From assembly GCF_000526215.1 (NCBI RefSeq), contig NZ_JAFQ01000004.1, positions 6,386,001 through 6,450,000 on the forward strand: a stretch of 64,000 bases of DNA. Reading direction: 5' to 3'. The notes beneath the pieces are model-generated. The model saw nothing but the letters and a program-made list of their open reading frames with translations. It was not told the origin of the DNA and did not search any database. Of this stretch, positions 1-8,213 are shown one piece after another (the stretch's first letter is position 1; the number at the start of each line of letters is the position of its first letter). Both the position numbers and the translations under genes were made by a program. The DNA is from Nocardia sp. BMG51109 (GTDB lineage: Bacteria > Actinomycetota > Actinomycetes > Mycobacteriales > Mycobacteriaceae).

Positions 1-533
1 GAGATTCGGTGCTGTACAGCCTGCTACCGGGCGATCCAGTCTGACGCGGGCTGCCCGCGTGTTGTTTCGACGGGGGTGCGCGAAGGGGCTCGGCGAGACA
101 TGTCGACGTGGTGACAGAGCGAATCCTGTGCTCGCGCTTGCCCTCTCGATTTCCGGCGCGGCGCGCTGCCGGTGCGCACGCGACGGTCCGGCTGCCGGCG
201 GGATGGTGGGCGGCCGATGGCGGGGCGCCGTCGGTGCTGCGAGCGGGTGCTCCTCTGCGAACCGGCGCCCTCATATGGGTCTCACGCCCCCTGGGGGCGC
301 TCGGCGGGTTCGGTGTTGCGGGACGTGGCGAGCGGGTGCTCCTCTGAGGTCGGCGCCGTCATGTCGGTCTGATACCCCAGGGCAGTCGGCGGGGCTGCCG
401 TGTCGCGGGAAGCGGCGCGCGTGATGGTGGGCACCACGTTCGTAACCTGCCTGAGGAGGGGCCGACGGGGCTCACCGGCCTTGGGATCACCGGTGGTCAC
501 ACGGGCCGACAGGGCTCGTGCGATGTTCGGTGG
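1..533. other. Non-coding stretch at the left edge
   Basis: I see no convincing gene here. Short open frames exist on both strands, but their translations are Arg/Cys-rich and resemble no family, as expected of random frames in GC-rich DNA. The stretch lies beyond the 3' end of the minus-strand exonuclease gene and contains the imperfect direct repeat listed separately. Confidence 0.6.
239..395. repeat. Imperfect 89-bp direct repeat
   Basis: The 19-mer GCGAGCGGGTGCTCCTCTG occurs at 239-257 and again, identical, at 328-346. Similarity continues for about 45 bases after each copy: both go on to CGGCGCC, TCAT, GGTCT, CCCC and a GTCGGCGGG-like end. The period is 89 bases. It looks like a decayed tandem duplication in non-coding DNA. 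Confidence 0.6.
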
Positions 534-1526
534 TCAGGTGCGGGCGGATCCCAGGGCGGAAATCAGGCGCTTGACGGGGCTTTCGGCGTTGTAGGCGGCG
601 GCGAGAGCGTGCAGGCCGTCCGGGTCGGCCGGGACCGCGGGGAGCAGGTCGGGGCGGGACAGGTGGACGTCGGCGTCGCGGACGACCCGGACGACCGGGG
701 CGGCGGCCTTCAGGTAGTCGTCGGCGGCGCGGAGCTTGGCCCGAACGCCCTGGGCCAGATCGGAATTCGGGTCGTGCACGGCGGCGACGAGGGCTTCCAG
801 GCTGCCGAAGCGGGAGATCAGGGTCGCGGCGGACTTGTCGCCGATGCCCGCGACACCGGGCAGGCCGTCGGAGGCGTCGCCGCGCAGCGTGGCCATGTCG
901 GCATAGGCGGCGCCCGCGTTTTGTTGCGGCACACCGTATTTGGCCGACACCTCGGCCGGGCCGAACAACTCGGCCTTGGCGAGGCCGCGGCCCACGTAGA
1001 AGACCCGCACCGGCGGTGCCGGCTCGTCGCGGACCAGTTGCAGCAGATCGCGATCGCCGCTCACGACGATCGTTTCGTGCGTGCTCTCCCGCGTGGCGAG
1101 GGTGCCGAGGACGTCGTCGGCCTCCAGGCCCTCGGCGCCCGCGGTCGCGATGCCCGCCGCCGCCAGCAGCGACAAGATCATGTCCACCTGGGGAGTCAGC
1201 GTGTCGGGGACCTCCTCGGTGTCCGGTTCGCCGGCCGCACCGGCGGGGCCCGATCCCGCCGCGCCCGCATCGGCCAGGCGATGGGCCTTGTAGGACGGCA
1301 CCAGCTGCACACGGAACCGCGGCCGCCAATCCAGATCGAGGCAGACCACCAGCCGCTCCGGGGCGTGCCGGGTGATCAGCGACGAGACCATGTCGGTGAA
1401 CCCGCGCAGCGCGTTGACCGGTTGCCCGTCGGGCGCGGTGATCTTCTCGGGGATGGCATGGAAGGCCCGGAACCACAGGCTGGCCCCGTCGAGCAGCAGC
1501 AGGGGACCGGCGGCAGGTGAGCTCAT
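534..1526 (-). CDS. 5'-3' exonuclease (PolA N-terminal domain family)
   Basis: A 330-residue stand-alone flap/5'-3' exonuclease, matching the nuclease domain of DNA polymerase I without a polymerase. It opens with [15 protein letters not shown] (helical arch region), then [11 protein letters not shown] followed by [26 protein letters not shown], and the helix-three-turn motif [13 protein letters not shown]. These carry the acidic residues that bind two metals. Probable role: removal of RNA primers or flaps in replication and repair. ATG at 1526 is chosen because the family begins directly at the LLLDG strand. The open frame continues 95 codons upstream, but that part is the tandem-repeat promoter region and has no conserved sequence. 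The gene is divergent from the M24 peptidase, as in the Rv2090/Rv2089c pair of M. tuberculosis. Confidence 0.9.
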   Translation of the reverse strand: MSSPAAGPLLLLDGASLWFRAFHAIPEKITAPDGQPVNALRGFTDMVSSLITRHAPERLVVCLDLDWRPRFRVQLVPSYKAHRLADAGAAGSGPAGAAGEPDTEEVPDTLTPQVDMILSLLAAAGIATAGAEGLEADDVLGTLATRESTHETIVVSGDRDLLQLVRDEPAPPVRVFYVGRGLAKAELFGPAEVSAKYGVPQQNAGAAYADMATLRGDASDGLPGVAGIGDKSAATLISRFGSLEALVAAVHDPNSDLAQGVRAKLRAADDYLKAAAPVVRVVRDADVHLSRPDLLPAVPADPDGLHALAAAYNAESPVKRLISALGSART

Positions 1527-1611
1527 GACCGAGACGCTAGCCGATCCGCCCGACAGATCCGCCGCGATGCCGCCGGAGTGCCGCCCCGGCGGCGGGACGC
1601 CGTCGGGGCGC

Positions 1612-1744
1612 TGCCGTACGGTACGGCCCCCGACCGGTGCCGTACGGTACGGCCCCCGACCGGTGCCGCACGGTACGGCCCCCGACCGGTGCCGCACGGT
1701 GACTGCCTCTGGAACGGTGCCGCACGGCACGGCCGCCGGAACAG
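1612..1744. repeat. 26-bp tandem repeats with palindromic cores in a divergent promoter
   Basis: Three nearly identical 26-bp units lie at 1612-1637, 1638-1663 and 1664-1689 (one base change in the third). Two degenerate copies of 28 and 27 bp follow to 1744. Each good unit contains GCCGTAC-G-GTACGGC, two 7-base arms around one central base. The array fills the 256-bp gap between the exonuclease (start 1526, minus) and the M24 peptidase (start 1783, plus). A multi-site operator is possible; replication slippage without function is the alternative. Confidence 0.75.
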
Positions 1745-1782
1745 TGGCGCACGGCATCATGGCCCCGGGTAACGTCGGAACC

Positions 1783-2910
1783 ATGAACGCGCACTCGGAG
1801 GAACGGTTCACGGCGGAGGTCTACGGCAAGCGGCTGGAGCGTGCGGCGGAACTGACCCGGGCGGCCAAGCTGGACGCCCTGCTGATCACGCCGGGGCCCG
1901 ATCTGCGGTATCTGATCGGCTCCGGGGCGCAATCGTTCGAGCGATTGACCTGCCTGGTGATCCCGGCCAGCGGCGAGACCGCGTCGGTGGTGATCCCGAA
2001 ACTGGAGCTGGCCTCGCTGTCCGGTTCGGCGGCGGGCGAACTGGGCCTGCAGGTGCTCGACTGGACCGACGGCGTGAACCCGTACCGGGTCGTGAAGTCG
2101 GCGCTGAACGCCGGAGCCCGGGTGGCGGTGGACGACGCCATGCCCGCGCTGCACCTGCTGCCGATCGCCGACACGCTCAACGCGCTGCCGGTCTCGGCCA
2201 CCCCGGTGCTACGGCAACTGCGAATGATCAAGGACGCCAGCGAGATCGAGGCGCTGCGCCGCGCCGGCGCCGCGATCGACCGCGTGCACGCGCGGGTGGG
2301 CGAGTGGCTGCGTCCGGGCCGGACGGAGGCCGATGTCGCCGCCGATATCGAAGCGGCGATCGTCGAGGAGGGGCACACGGACGCCGCGTTCGTCATCGTG
2401 GGCAGCGGCCCGAACGGCGCCTCTCCGCACCACGAGAAATCGGAGCGCCGCCTCGAGACCGGTGACGTGGTGGTCGTCGACATCGGCGGCCCGGTGGAGC
2501 CGGGGTACTACTCCGACTCGACCCGCACCTATGTGCTGGGCGAGCCGGATCCGGAGATCGCCTCCCGCTACGCCGAACTCGAGCGGGCCCAGGCGGCCGC
2601 CGTGGCCGCCGTGCGTCCGGGCGCGACGGCGGAATCCGTCGATGCCGCCGCGCGAGAGCCATTGAGCCGGGCCGGTTTCGGCGACAACTTCATCCACCGC
2701 ACGGGTCACGGGATCGGCCTGTCGGTGCACGAGGAGCCGTACATCATGACGGGCAGCGATCTGGTGCTGGAGCCGGGCATGGCGTTCAGCATCGAACCCG
2801 GCCTCTACTTCGGCGGCGAGTGGGGAGCCAGGATCGAAGACATCGTCGTCGTCACCGAGGACGGCTGCGAATCCATGAACCACCGCCCGCACGGCCTCGC
2901 GGTGGTGTGA
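1783..2910 (+). CDS. Xaa-Pro aminopeptidase/dipeptidase, M24 family
   Basis: A 375-residue M24B metallopeptidase with an N-terminal creatinase-type domain (about residues 10-145) and a C-terminal pita-bread domain. The five metal ligands are visible in order: Asp in VVVDIGG, Asp in YYSDSTRT, His in HRTGHGIGL (followed by SVHEEP), Glu in FSIEPGLY and Glu in ARIEDIVVV. It should cleave X-Pro bonds in the cytoplasm for peptide turnover. ATG at 1783 opens a normal-length protein; the frame is open further upstream only through the tandem-repeat region. TAACGT ends seven bases before the ATG, so a leaderless start is possible. Synteny matches Rv2089c (PepE) of M. tuberculosis. Confidence 0.9.
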   Translation: MNAHSEERFTAEVYGKRLERAAELTRAAKLDALLITPGPDLRYLIGSGAQSFERLTCLVIPASGETASVVIPKLELASLSGSAAGELGLQVLDWTDGVNPYRVVKSALNAGARVAVDDAMPALHLLPIADTLNALPVSATPVLRQLRMIKDASEIEALRRAGAAIDRVHARVGEWLRPGRTEADVAADIEAAIVEEGHTDAAFVIVGSGPNGASPHHEKSERRLETGDVVVVDIGGPVEPGYYSDSTRTYVLGEPDPEIASRYAELERAQAAAVAAVRPGATAESVDAAAREPLSRAGFGDNFIHRTGHGIGLSVHEEPYIMTGSDLVLEPGMAFSIEPGLYFGGEWGARIEDIVVVTEDGCESMNHRPHGLAVV

Positions 2911-3491
2911 TCGCGGACCGGCCGGTGCCCTCGCCACCGGGGGAGCAGTGGTCGGCGGAAAGAGGTATCCGCCTCGACAGGCGACTGCCGGGTAACCGCG
3001 GCGAGTCCGTGCGCCCGCCCGGAGCTGCCAGGTGTCCGCCGGCCGGGCTGCCGGAACGGGCGGGACACCGGTGTGATGAGCGGCCGGGCGATATGCTTCG
3101 GCGGCGTGCAGCGGCCGTAGCGATGACCGCGATTCACGAACCGGTTTCGCTTCGTGATTCGACGGCGGTGCCCCATGCTCTCGATCTCGGGCGGACCGGC
3201 GTCGGACTCGTGATTTGCGTCAAGGCCGATCCCGCCGTGCTGCGGGTCCCGTCGGCACGGGTCGAATGCGCCGATGGGCGACTGTGGAGTCGCACTGGAG
3301 TGCGCCCGTGCGAGCGTGGTGTGGTGACGATTTGTGTGCGACGCCGGACGGGGCCTCCGAGGAGTGTCGGCGCCGACCGACCGGGTGTCTGGTTGGATCC
3401 AGCTGGGGCCTTCCGACGGGAGGATGGCCACACGCACGGCTGTCGGGTCGGCCGGCCTGCCGGATAGCGCGGCAACGACGCGATGCGCCGG
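2911..3491. other. Intergenic stretch between convergent genes
   Basis: This 580-base gap lies between the ends of the M24 peptidase (plus) and a PPOX gene (minus). Open frames on either strand are rich in Arg, Pro and Gly and look like no family. A small stem CCCGC/GCGGG with a 6-base loop lies near 3229-3244, but it is weak. I see no gene, RNA or clear terminator. Confidence 0.5.
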
Positions 3492-3899
3492 TCAGTCGCG
3501 CAGCCTGCTGCTGGTGAGGGCGCGGGCTACGTGGATCGCGATGACGACGCGGCGGGGGTTCTCGCGCGGGGTGCGGTAGCGGGCGGCGTAGCGGGCCTCG
3601 GCGTCGGCGACGTCGGCCGGATCGGTGCGGACCTCGGCGGGGCCCTCCAGGGTGAGCCAGCGCGCACCGTCCACCTGGCTGACGGCCGCGTAGCCGCGGC
3701 GGCCCGCGTTGCGGGCCTTGACGGTGTCGCCGGAGGTGATGATGCGGGCGATCCCGGCGTCGGGATCCCAGGTGAAACCGACCGCGACCACGTGGGGCGT
3801 GCCGTTCGCGCGCAACGTGGTGAGTGTGGCCAGGTGCCGCTCGGCCACGAACTCCAGCGCGGCGGGGGACAGTTCGATCCGAGTGTCGGCGCTCGTCAT
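3492..3899 (-). CDS. PPOX-class F420-dependent oxidoreductase
   Basis: A 135-residue split-barrel flavin/F420-binding protein of the pyridoxamine-phosphate-oxidase-like family. Characteristic parts are [20 protein letters not shown] near the N terminus, [15 protein letters not shown] and [10 protein letters not shown] in the middle, and a C-terminal [17 protein letters not shown]. In actinobacteria this group binds F420 and reduces small substrates such as biliverdin or enones; the substrate here cannot be read from sequence. It is divergent from the SDR gene across only 61 bases, as Rv2074 is from Rv2073c. It is one of three PPOX proteins in the window; the other two (18.2 and 18.6 kb) are more like each other than like this one. 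Confidence 0.85.
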   Translation of the reverse strand: MTSADTRIELSPAALEFVAERHLATLTTLRANGTPHVVAVGFTWDPDAGIARIITSGDTVKARNAGRRGYAAVSQVDGARWLTLEGPAEVRTDPADVADAEARYAARYRTPRENPRRVVIAIHVARALTSSRLRD

Positions 3900-3960
3900 G
3901 ACCGCGACGGTAGCAAGCGGCGTCGCCGGTCGCGGCGGGCGGTTTGGCAGACTGTGCGCC

Positions 3961-4722
3961 ATGGGTGTGCGCGGACGCGACGTCGACGAGGGTGCGATTC
4001 TCCTGCTGGGCGGGCGCAGCGAGATGGGGGTGGAGATCGCCGAGCGGCTGGCCGCCGGGCGCACGGTGATCCTGGCCGCGCGGCGCGGCGGCGATCTGTC
4101 CGCGTCCCGGGCCCGGCTGGAACGGGCGGGCGCGGCCGCGGTGCACTCCGCCGAGTTCGACGCCGACGACCTGCCGAGCCACGGCCCGCTGCTGGAGAAG
4201 ATCGCCGCCGAGCACGGCCGCATCGGTGTCGCCGTGGTGGCCTTCGGCATCCTCGGTGACCAGGCCGCGGCGGAGCGCGACCCGGCCGCCGCGATCGCGG
4301 TGGTGCAGACCGACTACGTGGCGCAGGTCAGTGTGCTCACCACGCTGGCGAATCTGCTGCGGGCGCAGGGCAGCGGGCAGCTGGTGGTGTTCAGTTCGGT
4401 GGCCGGGATCCGGGTGCGACGGGCCAACTACGTGTACGGGTCGGCGAAGGCCGGCCTGGACGGTTTCGCGAGCGGACTGTCGGATGCGTTGCACGGCAGC
4501 GGCGTTCACCTGCTGCTGGTCCGTTCGGGGTTCGTCGTCGGCGCGATGACGGCGGGCATGAAGCCGGCACCGTTCCCCGCCACGCCGCCGCGGGTGGCCG
4601 AGGCCGTCGTGGCCGGCCTGCGCCGCCGCTCGGATCGCCTCTGGGTACCGGGTGTGCTGCGCGCCCTGTACTTCGTCGCCCGCTTCGTGCCGCAGGCGAT
4701 CTGGCGCCGGTTGCCCCGATGA
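3961..4722 (+). CDS. SDR family oxidoreductase, DprE2-like
   Basis: A 253-residue short-chain dehydrogenase. The nucleotide-binding turn is [10 protein letters not shown], as in DprE2-type enzymes, rather than the classical TGxxxGIG. The active site shows Ser in VVFSSVAG and the YGSAK (YxxxK) motif, and the stretch [18 protein letters not shown] closely resembles the decaprenyl-phospho-ribose epimerase subunit DprE2. It may act on a polyprenyl-linked or other sugar in the envelope, but no DprE1 partner is nearby. The C terminus is hydrophobic and basic ([16 protein letters not shown]), suggesting membrane contact. The next gene, cobL, starts inside its stop codon (ATGA), so the two are translationally coupled. 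Synteny matches Rv2073c. Confidence 0.85.
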   Translation: MGVRGRDVDEGAILLLGGRSEMGVEIAERLAAGRTVILAARRGGDLSASRARLERAGAAAVHSAEFDADDLPSHGPLLEKIAAEHGRIGVAVVAFGILGDQAAAERDPAAAIAVVQTDYVAQVSVLTTLANLLRAQGSGQLVVFSSVAGIRVRRANYVYGSAKAGLDGFASGLSDALHGSGVHLLLVRSGFVVGAMTAGMKPAPFPATPPRVAEAVVAGLRRRSDRLWVPGVLRALYFVARFVPQAIWRRLPR

Positions 4723-6068
4723 GTTCCGCGGCACGGCCGGACGGCCTTCCGATGGCCGAGGAGCGGACCGAGGACGAGGGTACCGGTGCGGTCCGGCGGA
4801 GTGGGTCGATGAGCGCGGGCCCGCAGCCGGGTCGGCCGGCCGACCGGCCGATCGCGGTGGTCGGGATCGGGGCCGACGGGTGGGGTGGTCTGGGCGAGAC
4901 GAGCAGGAACGCGATCGCGGACGCGGAGGTCGTCTTCGGCTCGGCGCGGCAGCTGGGGCTGGTGCCGGCGGAGGTGACCGGTCCGCGGCGGGTGGGCTGG
5001 CCCACGCCGCTGCTGCCGGCCCTGCCGGAACTGCTGGGGGCACACCGTGATTCGCGGCTGTGCGTGCTGGCCAGCGGCGATCCGATGTACTACGGGATCG
5101 GTGTGACCCTGGCGAAACTGCTGGGGCCGCAGGCGCTTCGGGTGCTGCCGCAGCCCTCCTCGGTCTCGCTGGCGTGCGCGCGGCTGGGCTGGGGGCTGGC
5201 CGATACCCCGGTGGTCAGCCTGGTGGGCCGGCCGCCGGAGACGGTTCTTCCGGAACTGGCGGACCGGCGGCGGATCCTGGTGCTGTCGGCCGACGAGGGC
5301 ACCCCGGCGCGGCTGGCGGAGCTCTTGGCGCGCAACGGGTTCGGCGGATCCGGCCTGACCGTTCTGGAACAGCTCGGCGGCCCCGGTGAGCGAATGTATG
5401 GCGGGGTCGCCGGGACCTGGTCGGCACCGCCCGGCGACCCGCTCAACATCGTCGCCGTCGACGGTGCCGCCGATCCGGAGTCCGTGCGGCTGACCCGGAT
5501 CCCGGGCCTGCCCGACACGGCATACGGCGGCGACGGTCAGCTGACGAAGGCGGAGGTGCGCGCGCTGGCGCTGTCGGCCCTGGCCCCCGCGCCCGGTGAA
5601 CTGCTGTGGGACGTCGGCGGCGGTTCGGGGACGATCGCCATCGAGTGGTGCCGCACGCATCCGTCGTGTCGCGCGGTCGTTTTCGAGCGGTCCGAGGCCC
5701 GGCGCCGCCAGATCGCCGAGAACGCGGCGGCTTTGGGAGTACCCGGCATCGACGTGCGTGGCGAGGTCCTCACCGCGCTGCGCGCCGCCGAATCCCGGGC
5801 CGGCGAATCCTCGGCTCCCGACGCGATCTTTCTCGGCGGCGGGCTGACCCAGCCCGGGGTGTTCGAAACCTGTTGGGCGCGGCTGCGATCCGGCGGGCGG
5901 CTGGTCGCGGACGCGGTCACCGCGGAATCCGAGGCGATGCTGCTGGGCTGGGCAGCGGCACACGGCGGCGCGTTGCGCAGGATCCAGATCCACCGCGCGG
6001 AGCCGCTGGGCGGCTTCACTACCTGGCGTCCGCATCTGCCGGTGGCGCAGTGGTCGGTCACGAAGTAG
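4719..6068 (+). CDS. cobL: Precorrin-6Y C5,15-methyltransferase (decarboxylating), CbiE-CbiT fusion
   Basis: This bifunctional 449-residue enzyme methylates C5 and C15 of precorrin-6Y and removes the C12 acetate carboxyl, giving precorrin-8x. The N-terminal CbiE half begins with IAVVGIGADGWGG near residue 45 and has the tetrapyrrole methylase motif ASGDPMYYGIG. The CbiT half has a SAM-binding loop, DVGGGSGTIAIEW, and ends FTTWRPHLPVAQW. The ATG at 4719 overlaps the SDR stop. An internal ATG (4809, MSAGPQ) would remove a low-complexity N terminus and may be the true start. Next downstream are an exported-protein gene and cobK, not the cobM expected from mycobacterial order. Confidence 0.93.
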   Translation: MSSAARPDGLPMAEERTEDEGTGAVRRSGSMSAGPQPGRPADRPIAVVGIGADGWGGLGETSRNAIADAEVVFGSARQLGLVPAEVTGPRRVGWPTPLLPALPELLGAHRDSRLCVLASGDPMYYGIGVTLAKLLGPQALRVLPQPSSVSLACARLGWGLADTPVVSLVGRPPETVLPELADRRRILVLSADEGTPARLAELLARNGFGGSGLTVLEQLGGPGERMYGGVAGTWSAPPGDPLNIVAVDGAADPESVRLTRIPGLPDTAYGGDGQLTKAEVRALALSALAPAPGELLWDVGGGSGTIAIEWCRTHPSCRAVVFERSEARRRQIAENAAALGVPGIDVRGEVLTALRAAESRAGESSAPDAIFLGGGLTQPGVFETCWARLRSGGRLVADAVTAESEAMLLGWAAAHGGALRRIQIHRAEPLGGFTTWRPHLPVAQWSVTK

Positions 6069-6184
6069 GCGGGTGCCCGGCGCAATTCCGGTCCTGCGGA
6101 TGAACGGTCAACCGATCTCCGGGTATGGTCTGTCCGGTATGCCGAATTGTTATCGGCGTGACATTGTCCTGACCGGGGAGATAG

Positions 6185-6793
6185 ATGAAATACAAGAAGT
6201 TCGCCGCCACCTCGCTGCTCGCCATCGCGGCCACCGGGGTCGCGGCCGGAACCAGCTACGCGCAGCCCGCCGCTCCGGCGGAGCCGGGCCAGGTGCAGCA
6301 GGCCGCGCCGTCGGTGCACGGCGAGGACCGGGGCATCGCCTACACCACGCAGATCGACGCCGCGGGCAAGTCGGTGGTGACCACGGTGACCGGCGGCGCG
6401 TTCAGCCTCGACACGGCCGCGCAGTCGGTCAGTCTGCGCAACGACGCCGGCGACGTCGTCATGCAGTATCCGCTGGCGGTCGTGTCGGGCGGCCAGCGCG
6501 GTGAGGTGGCCGCGTCGGTCGCCGCCGACGGCCGCACCCTGACGATGACGCCGCAGGGCGGTGTCGTGGCCCAGGTGCAGAACATCTCCGCGCAGGAGTG
6601 GTTCTTCGCCGAACTGCAGCGGTCCTCGCTGGGCGCGGGCGTCGGCGCCGCGATCGGCGCCCTGGTCGGCTTCTTCTTCCTGGGAGTCGGCCTGATCCCG
6701 GGTGCGCTGATCGGTGCGGTCATCGGCCTGCTGGTGGCGGGTGGCCCGTCGCTGCTGGCCGCGGGCCAGGCCTACTTCAGCGGGCAACCCTGA
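6185..6793 (+). CDS. Exported glycine-zipper protein of unknown function (copy 1)
   Basis: A 202-residue secreted or membrane protein. It has a signal peptide (MKYKKFAATSLLAIAATG, probable cleavage after SYA), a mature domain of about 110 residues with HGEDRGIAYTT, and a C-terminal pair of Gly-rich hydrophobic helices (GAGVGAAIGALVGFFFLGVG, then LIPGALIGAVIGLLVAGG). It is paralogous to the gene at 17509: same signal-peptide style, same D-QGVAYTT-like motif and same glycine-zipper tail. Similar proteins are common in Nocardia and Rhodococcus; I believe this is the DUF8020 type, but I am unsure of that name. A strong GGGGAGAT ribosome site precedes ATG 6185. It sits between cobL and cobK and its stop overlaps the cobK start. 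Confidence 0.85.
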   Translation: MKYKKFAATSLLAIAATGVAAGTSYAQPAAPAEPGQVQQAAPSVHGEDRGIAYTTQIDAAGKSVVTTVTGGAFSLDTAAQSVSLRNDAGDVVMQYPLAVVSGGQRGEVAASVAADGRTLTMTPQGGVVAQVQNISAQEWFFAELQRSSLGAGVGAAIGALVGFFFLGVGLIPGALIGAVIGLLVAGGPSLLAAGQAYFSGQP

Positions 6794-7527
6794 AAATTCT
6801 GATTCTCGGCGGCACCGGGGAAGCCCGGGAACTGGCCGAGATCGTCGCCGGCGAGCGGGGAGTCGAGATCGTCTCCTCGCTCGCCGGACGCGTACGCGCA
6901 CCCGTGCTGCCGGCCGGTGCGGTGCGTGTGGGGGGCTTCGGGGGAGTCGAGGGTCTGCGGGACTGGTTGTCGGACAACGATATCGACGCCGTGGTGGACG
7001 CGACCCATCCGTTCGCGGGCGTCATGTCCGCCCACGCGGCGGCGGCCGGGACGAGCCTCGGAATTCCGGTGCTGCATCTGCGGCGGCCGGGCTGGCGAGA
7101 AGGCCCGGGCGACCGCTGGATTCGCGTGCCGGATACGGCGGCTGCCGCGCGAACCGTTGCCGGACTGGGCGATCGGGTGTTCCTCAGCATCGGGCGACAG
7201 GGCGTGAGCGCCTTCGCGCACCTGGATCGGCAGTGGTTTCTGATTCGCGCCATCGACCCGCCGACCGGCGGTCTGCCGCCGGCGCACGAGATCGTGCTGG
7301 CCCGGGGGCCGTTCACGATCGCGGACGAGACGCGACTGCTGATCGATCGGCGCATCGAGACGCTGGTGACCAAGGACAGCGGGGGCGAGTCCACCGCGGC
7401 CAAACTCGCCGCCGCGCGGGCGCGCGCGCTACCGGTGGTGGTGATCGATCGCCCGCCACTGCCGCCGGGGGCGACGACCGTGGACACCGCCGGGGCGGCC
7501 CGGGAGTGGTTGCGCCGCCGGATATGA
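6790..7527 (+). CDS. cobK: Precorrin-6A reductase, with an apparent CTG start
   Basis: A 245-residue NADPH-dependent reductase of precorrin-6A (to precorrin-6B). Motifs are LKILILGGTGEARELAE at the N terminus, DATHPFAG, VFLSIGRQG, and ETLVTKDSGGES near the C terminus. The family starts right at the KILILGGTGE strand. The only codon that can supply this start is CTG at 6790, which overlaps the TGA of the upstream gene (CTGA). In this frame I found no ATG, GTG or TTG between that codon and a distant ATG at 6598, deep inside the upstream gene. Translation is therefore probably re-initiated by coupling to the exported-protein gene. Confidence 0.88.
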   Translation: MKILILGGTGEARELAEIVAGERGVEIVSSLAGRVRAPVLPAGAVRVGGFGGVEGLRDWLSDNDIDAVVDATHPFAGVMSAHAAAAGTSLGIPVLHLRRPGWREGPGDRWIRVPDTAAAARTVAGLGDRVFLSIGRQGVSAFAHLDRQWFLIRAIDPPTGGLPPAHEIVLARGPFTIADETRLLIDRRIETLVTKDSGGESTAAKLAAARARALPVVVIDRPPLPPGATTVDTAGAAREWLRRRI

Positions 7528-7535
7528 CCCGGTGT

Positions 7536-8081
7536 TCAGGCGCGATCGGGGACCGGCAGGCCGAGCAGTTCGGGCAGCCGATCGAACCATTCCAGGACGG
7601 CACGCTCGTACCGGATTCCGAAATCCAGGGTGGCCCCGTCGTAGCGTGACTTCTCCCCGCCGCATTCGTCCAGGTAGCCGGCCAGCCGCTGCTCGTGGAT
7701 CTCCCGGTTGGCCGCGATGATCCGGCGCAGGCGCGCCGGCTCGACGAACTGCCCGAACGACAGCGTGAGCAGCAGCGGTACCCGGATGGTCTCGGGCCCG
7801 GGATCGCGGGCGATCCACTCCGCGAACGCCTCTCGCCCGGCGTCGGTGAGATGATACGGCGTGCGGTCCCGCGCCCCTGGTTCGCCCCGGTCGAGCAGGC
7901 CGGCCCGGTTCATCGCCGACAGTTCCCGATAGACCTGGCTCTGCGTGACCGTCCAGAAATCCCCGATCCGGTCGTCGGCGACGTTCACCAGATCCCATCC
8001 GGACATCGGACCCTCGTGCAGAAACCCCAGCAGCGACGCCGCCGTCGAGTTGAGTTCGCGTTTCGACGAGTCCTCGGCCAC
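7536..8081 (-). CDS. PadR-family transcriptional regulator
   Basis: A 181-residue PadR regulator. The N-terminal winged helix runs over about residues 15-85 (SLLGFLHEGPMSGWDLV, TQSQVYRELSAMNRAGLLD, YHLTDAGREAF). A C-terminal helical dimerisation domain (IAANREIHEQRLAGYL, RYERAVLEWFDRL) follows. Proteins of this type repress a neighbouring transporter, hydrolase or detoxification gene; the target here is not obvious. GTG at 8081 is preceded by GGGAAGGGG and gives a normal N terminus; 26 further in-frame upstream codons look non-coding. The 3' end is 8 bases from the cobK stop, so the two genes converge. Confidence 0.85.
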   Translation of the reverse strand: MAEDSSKRELNSTAASLLGFLHEGPMSGWDLVNVADDRIGDFWTVTQSQVYRELSAMNRAGLLDRGEPGARDRTPYHLTDAGREAFAEWIARDPGPETIRVPLLLTLSFGQFVEPARLRRIIAANREIHEQRLAGYLDECGGEKSRYDGATLDFGIRYERAVLEWFDRLPELLGLPVPDRA

Positions 8082-8213
8082 ACCGGCCCCTTCCCACGAC
8101 AACCCTCTACAGTGGAATATTAGTGGTGCGCGGGCCGGATCGCAGTACGTGCCGCGCACTGCGTGTGCGGGTACCCACTGCGCTCCCTTGATAGTCGCGG
8201 TATCCGCGGCGGC

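Noticed and set aside
1..533. Gene in the left-edge frames such as 59-424
   Set aside because: Composition is that of random GC-rich frames, and it contains the imperfect direct repeat.
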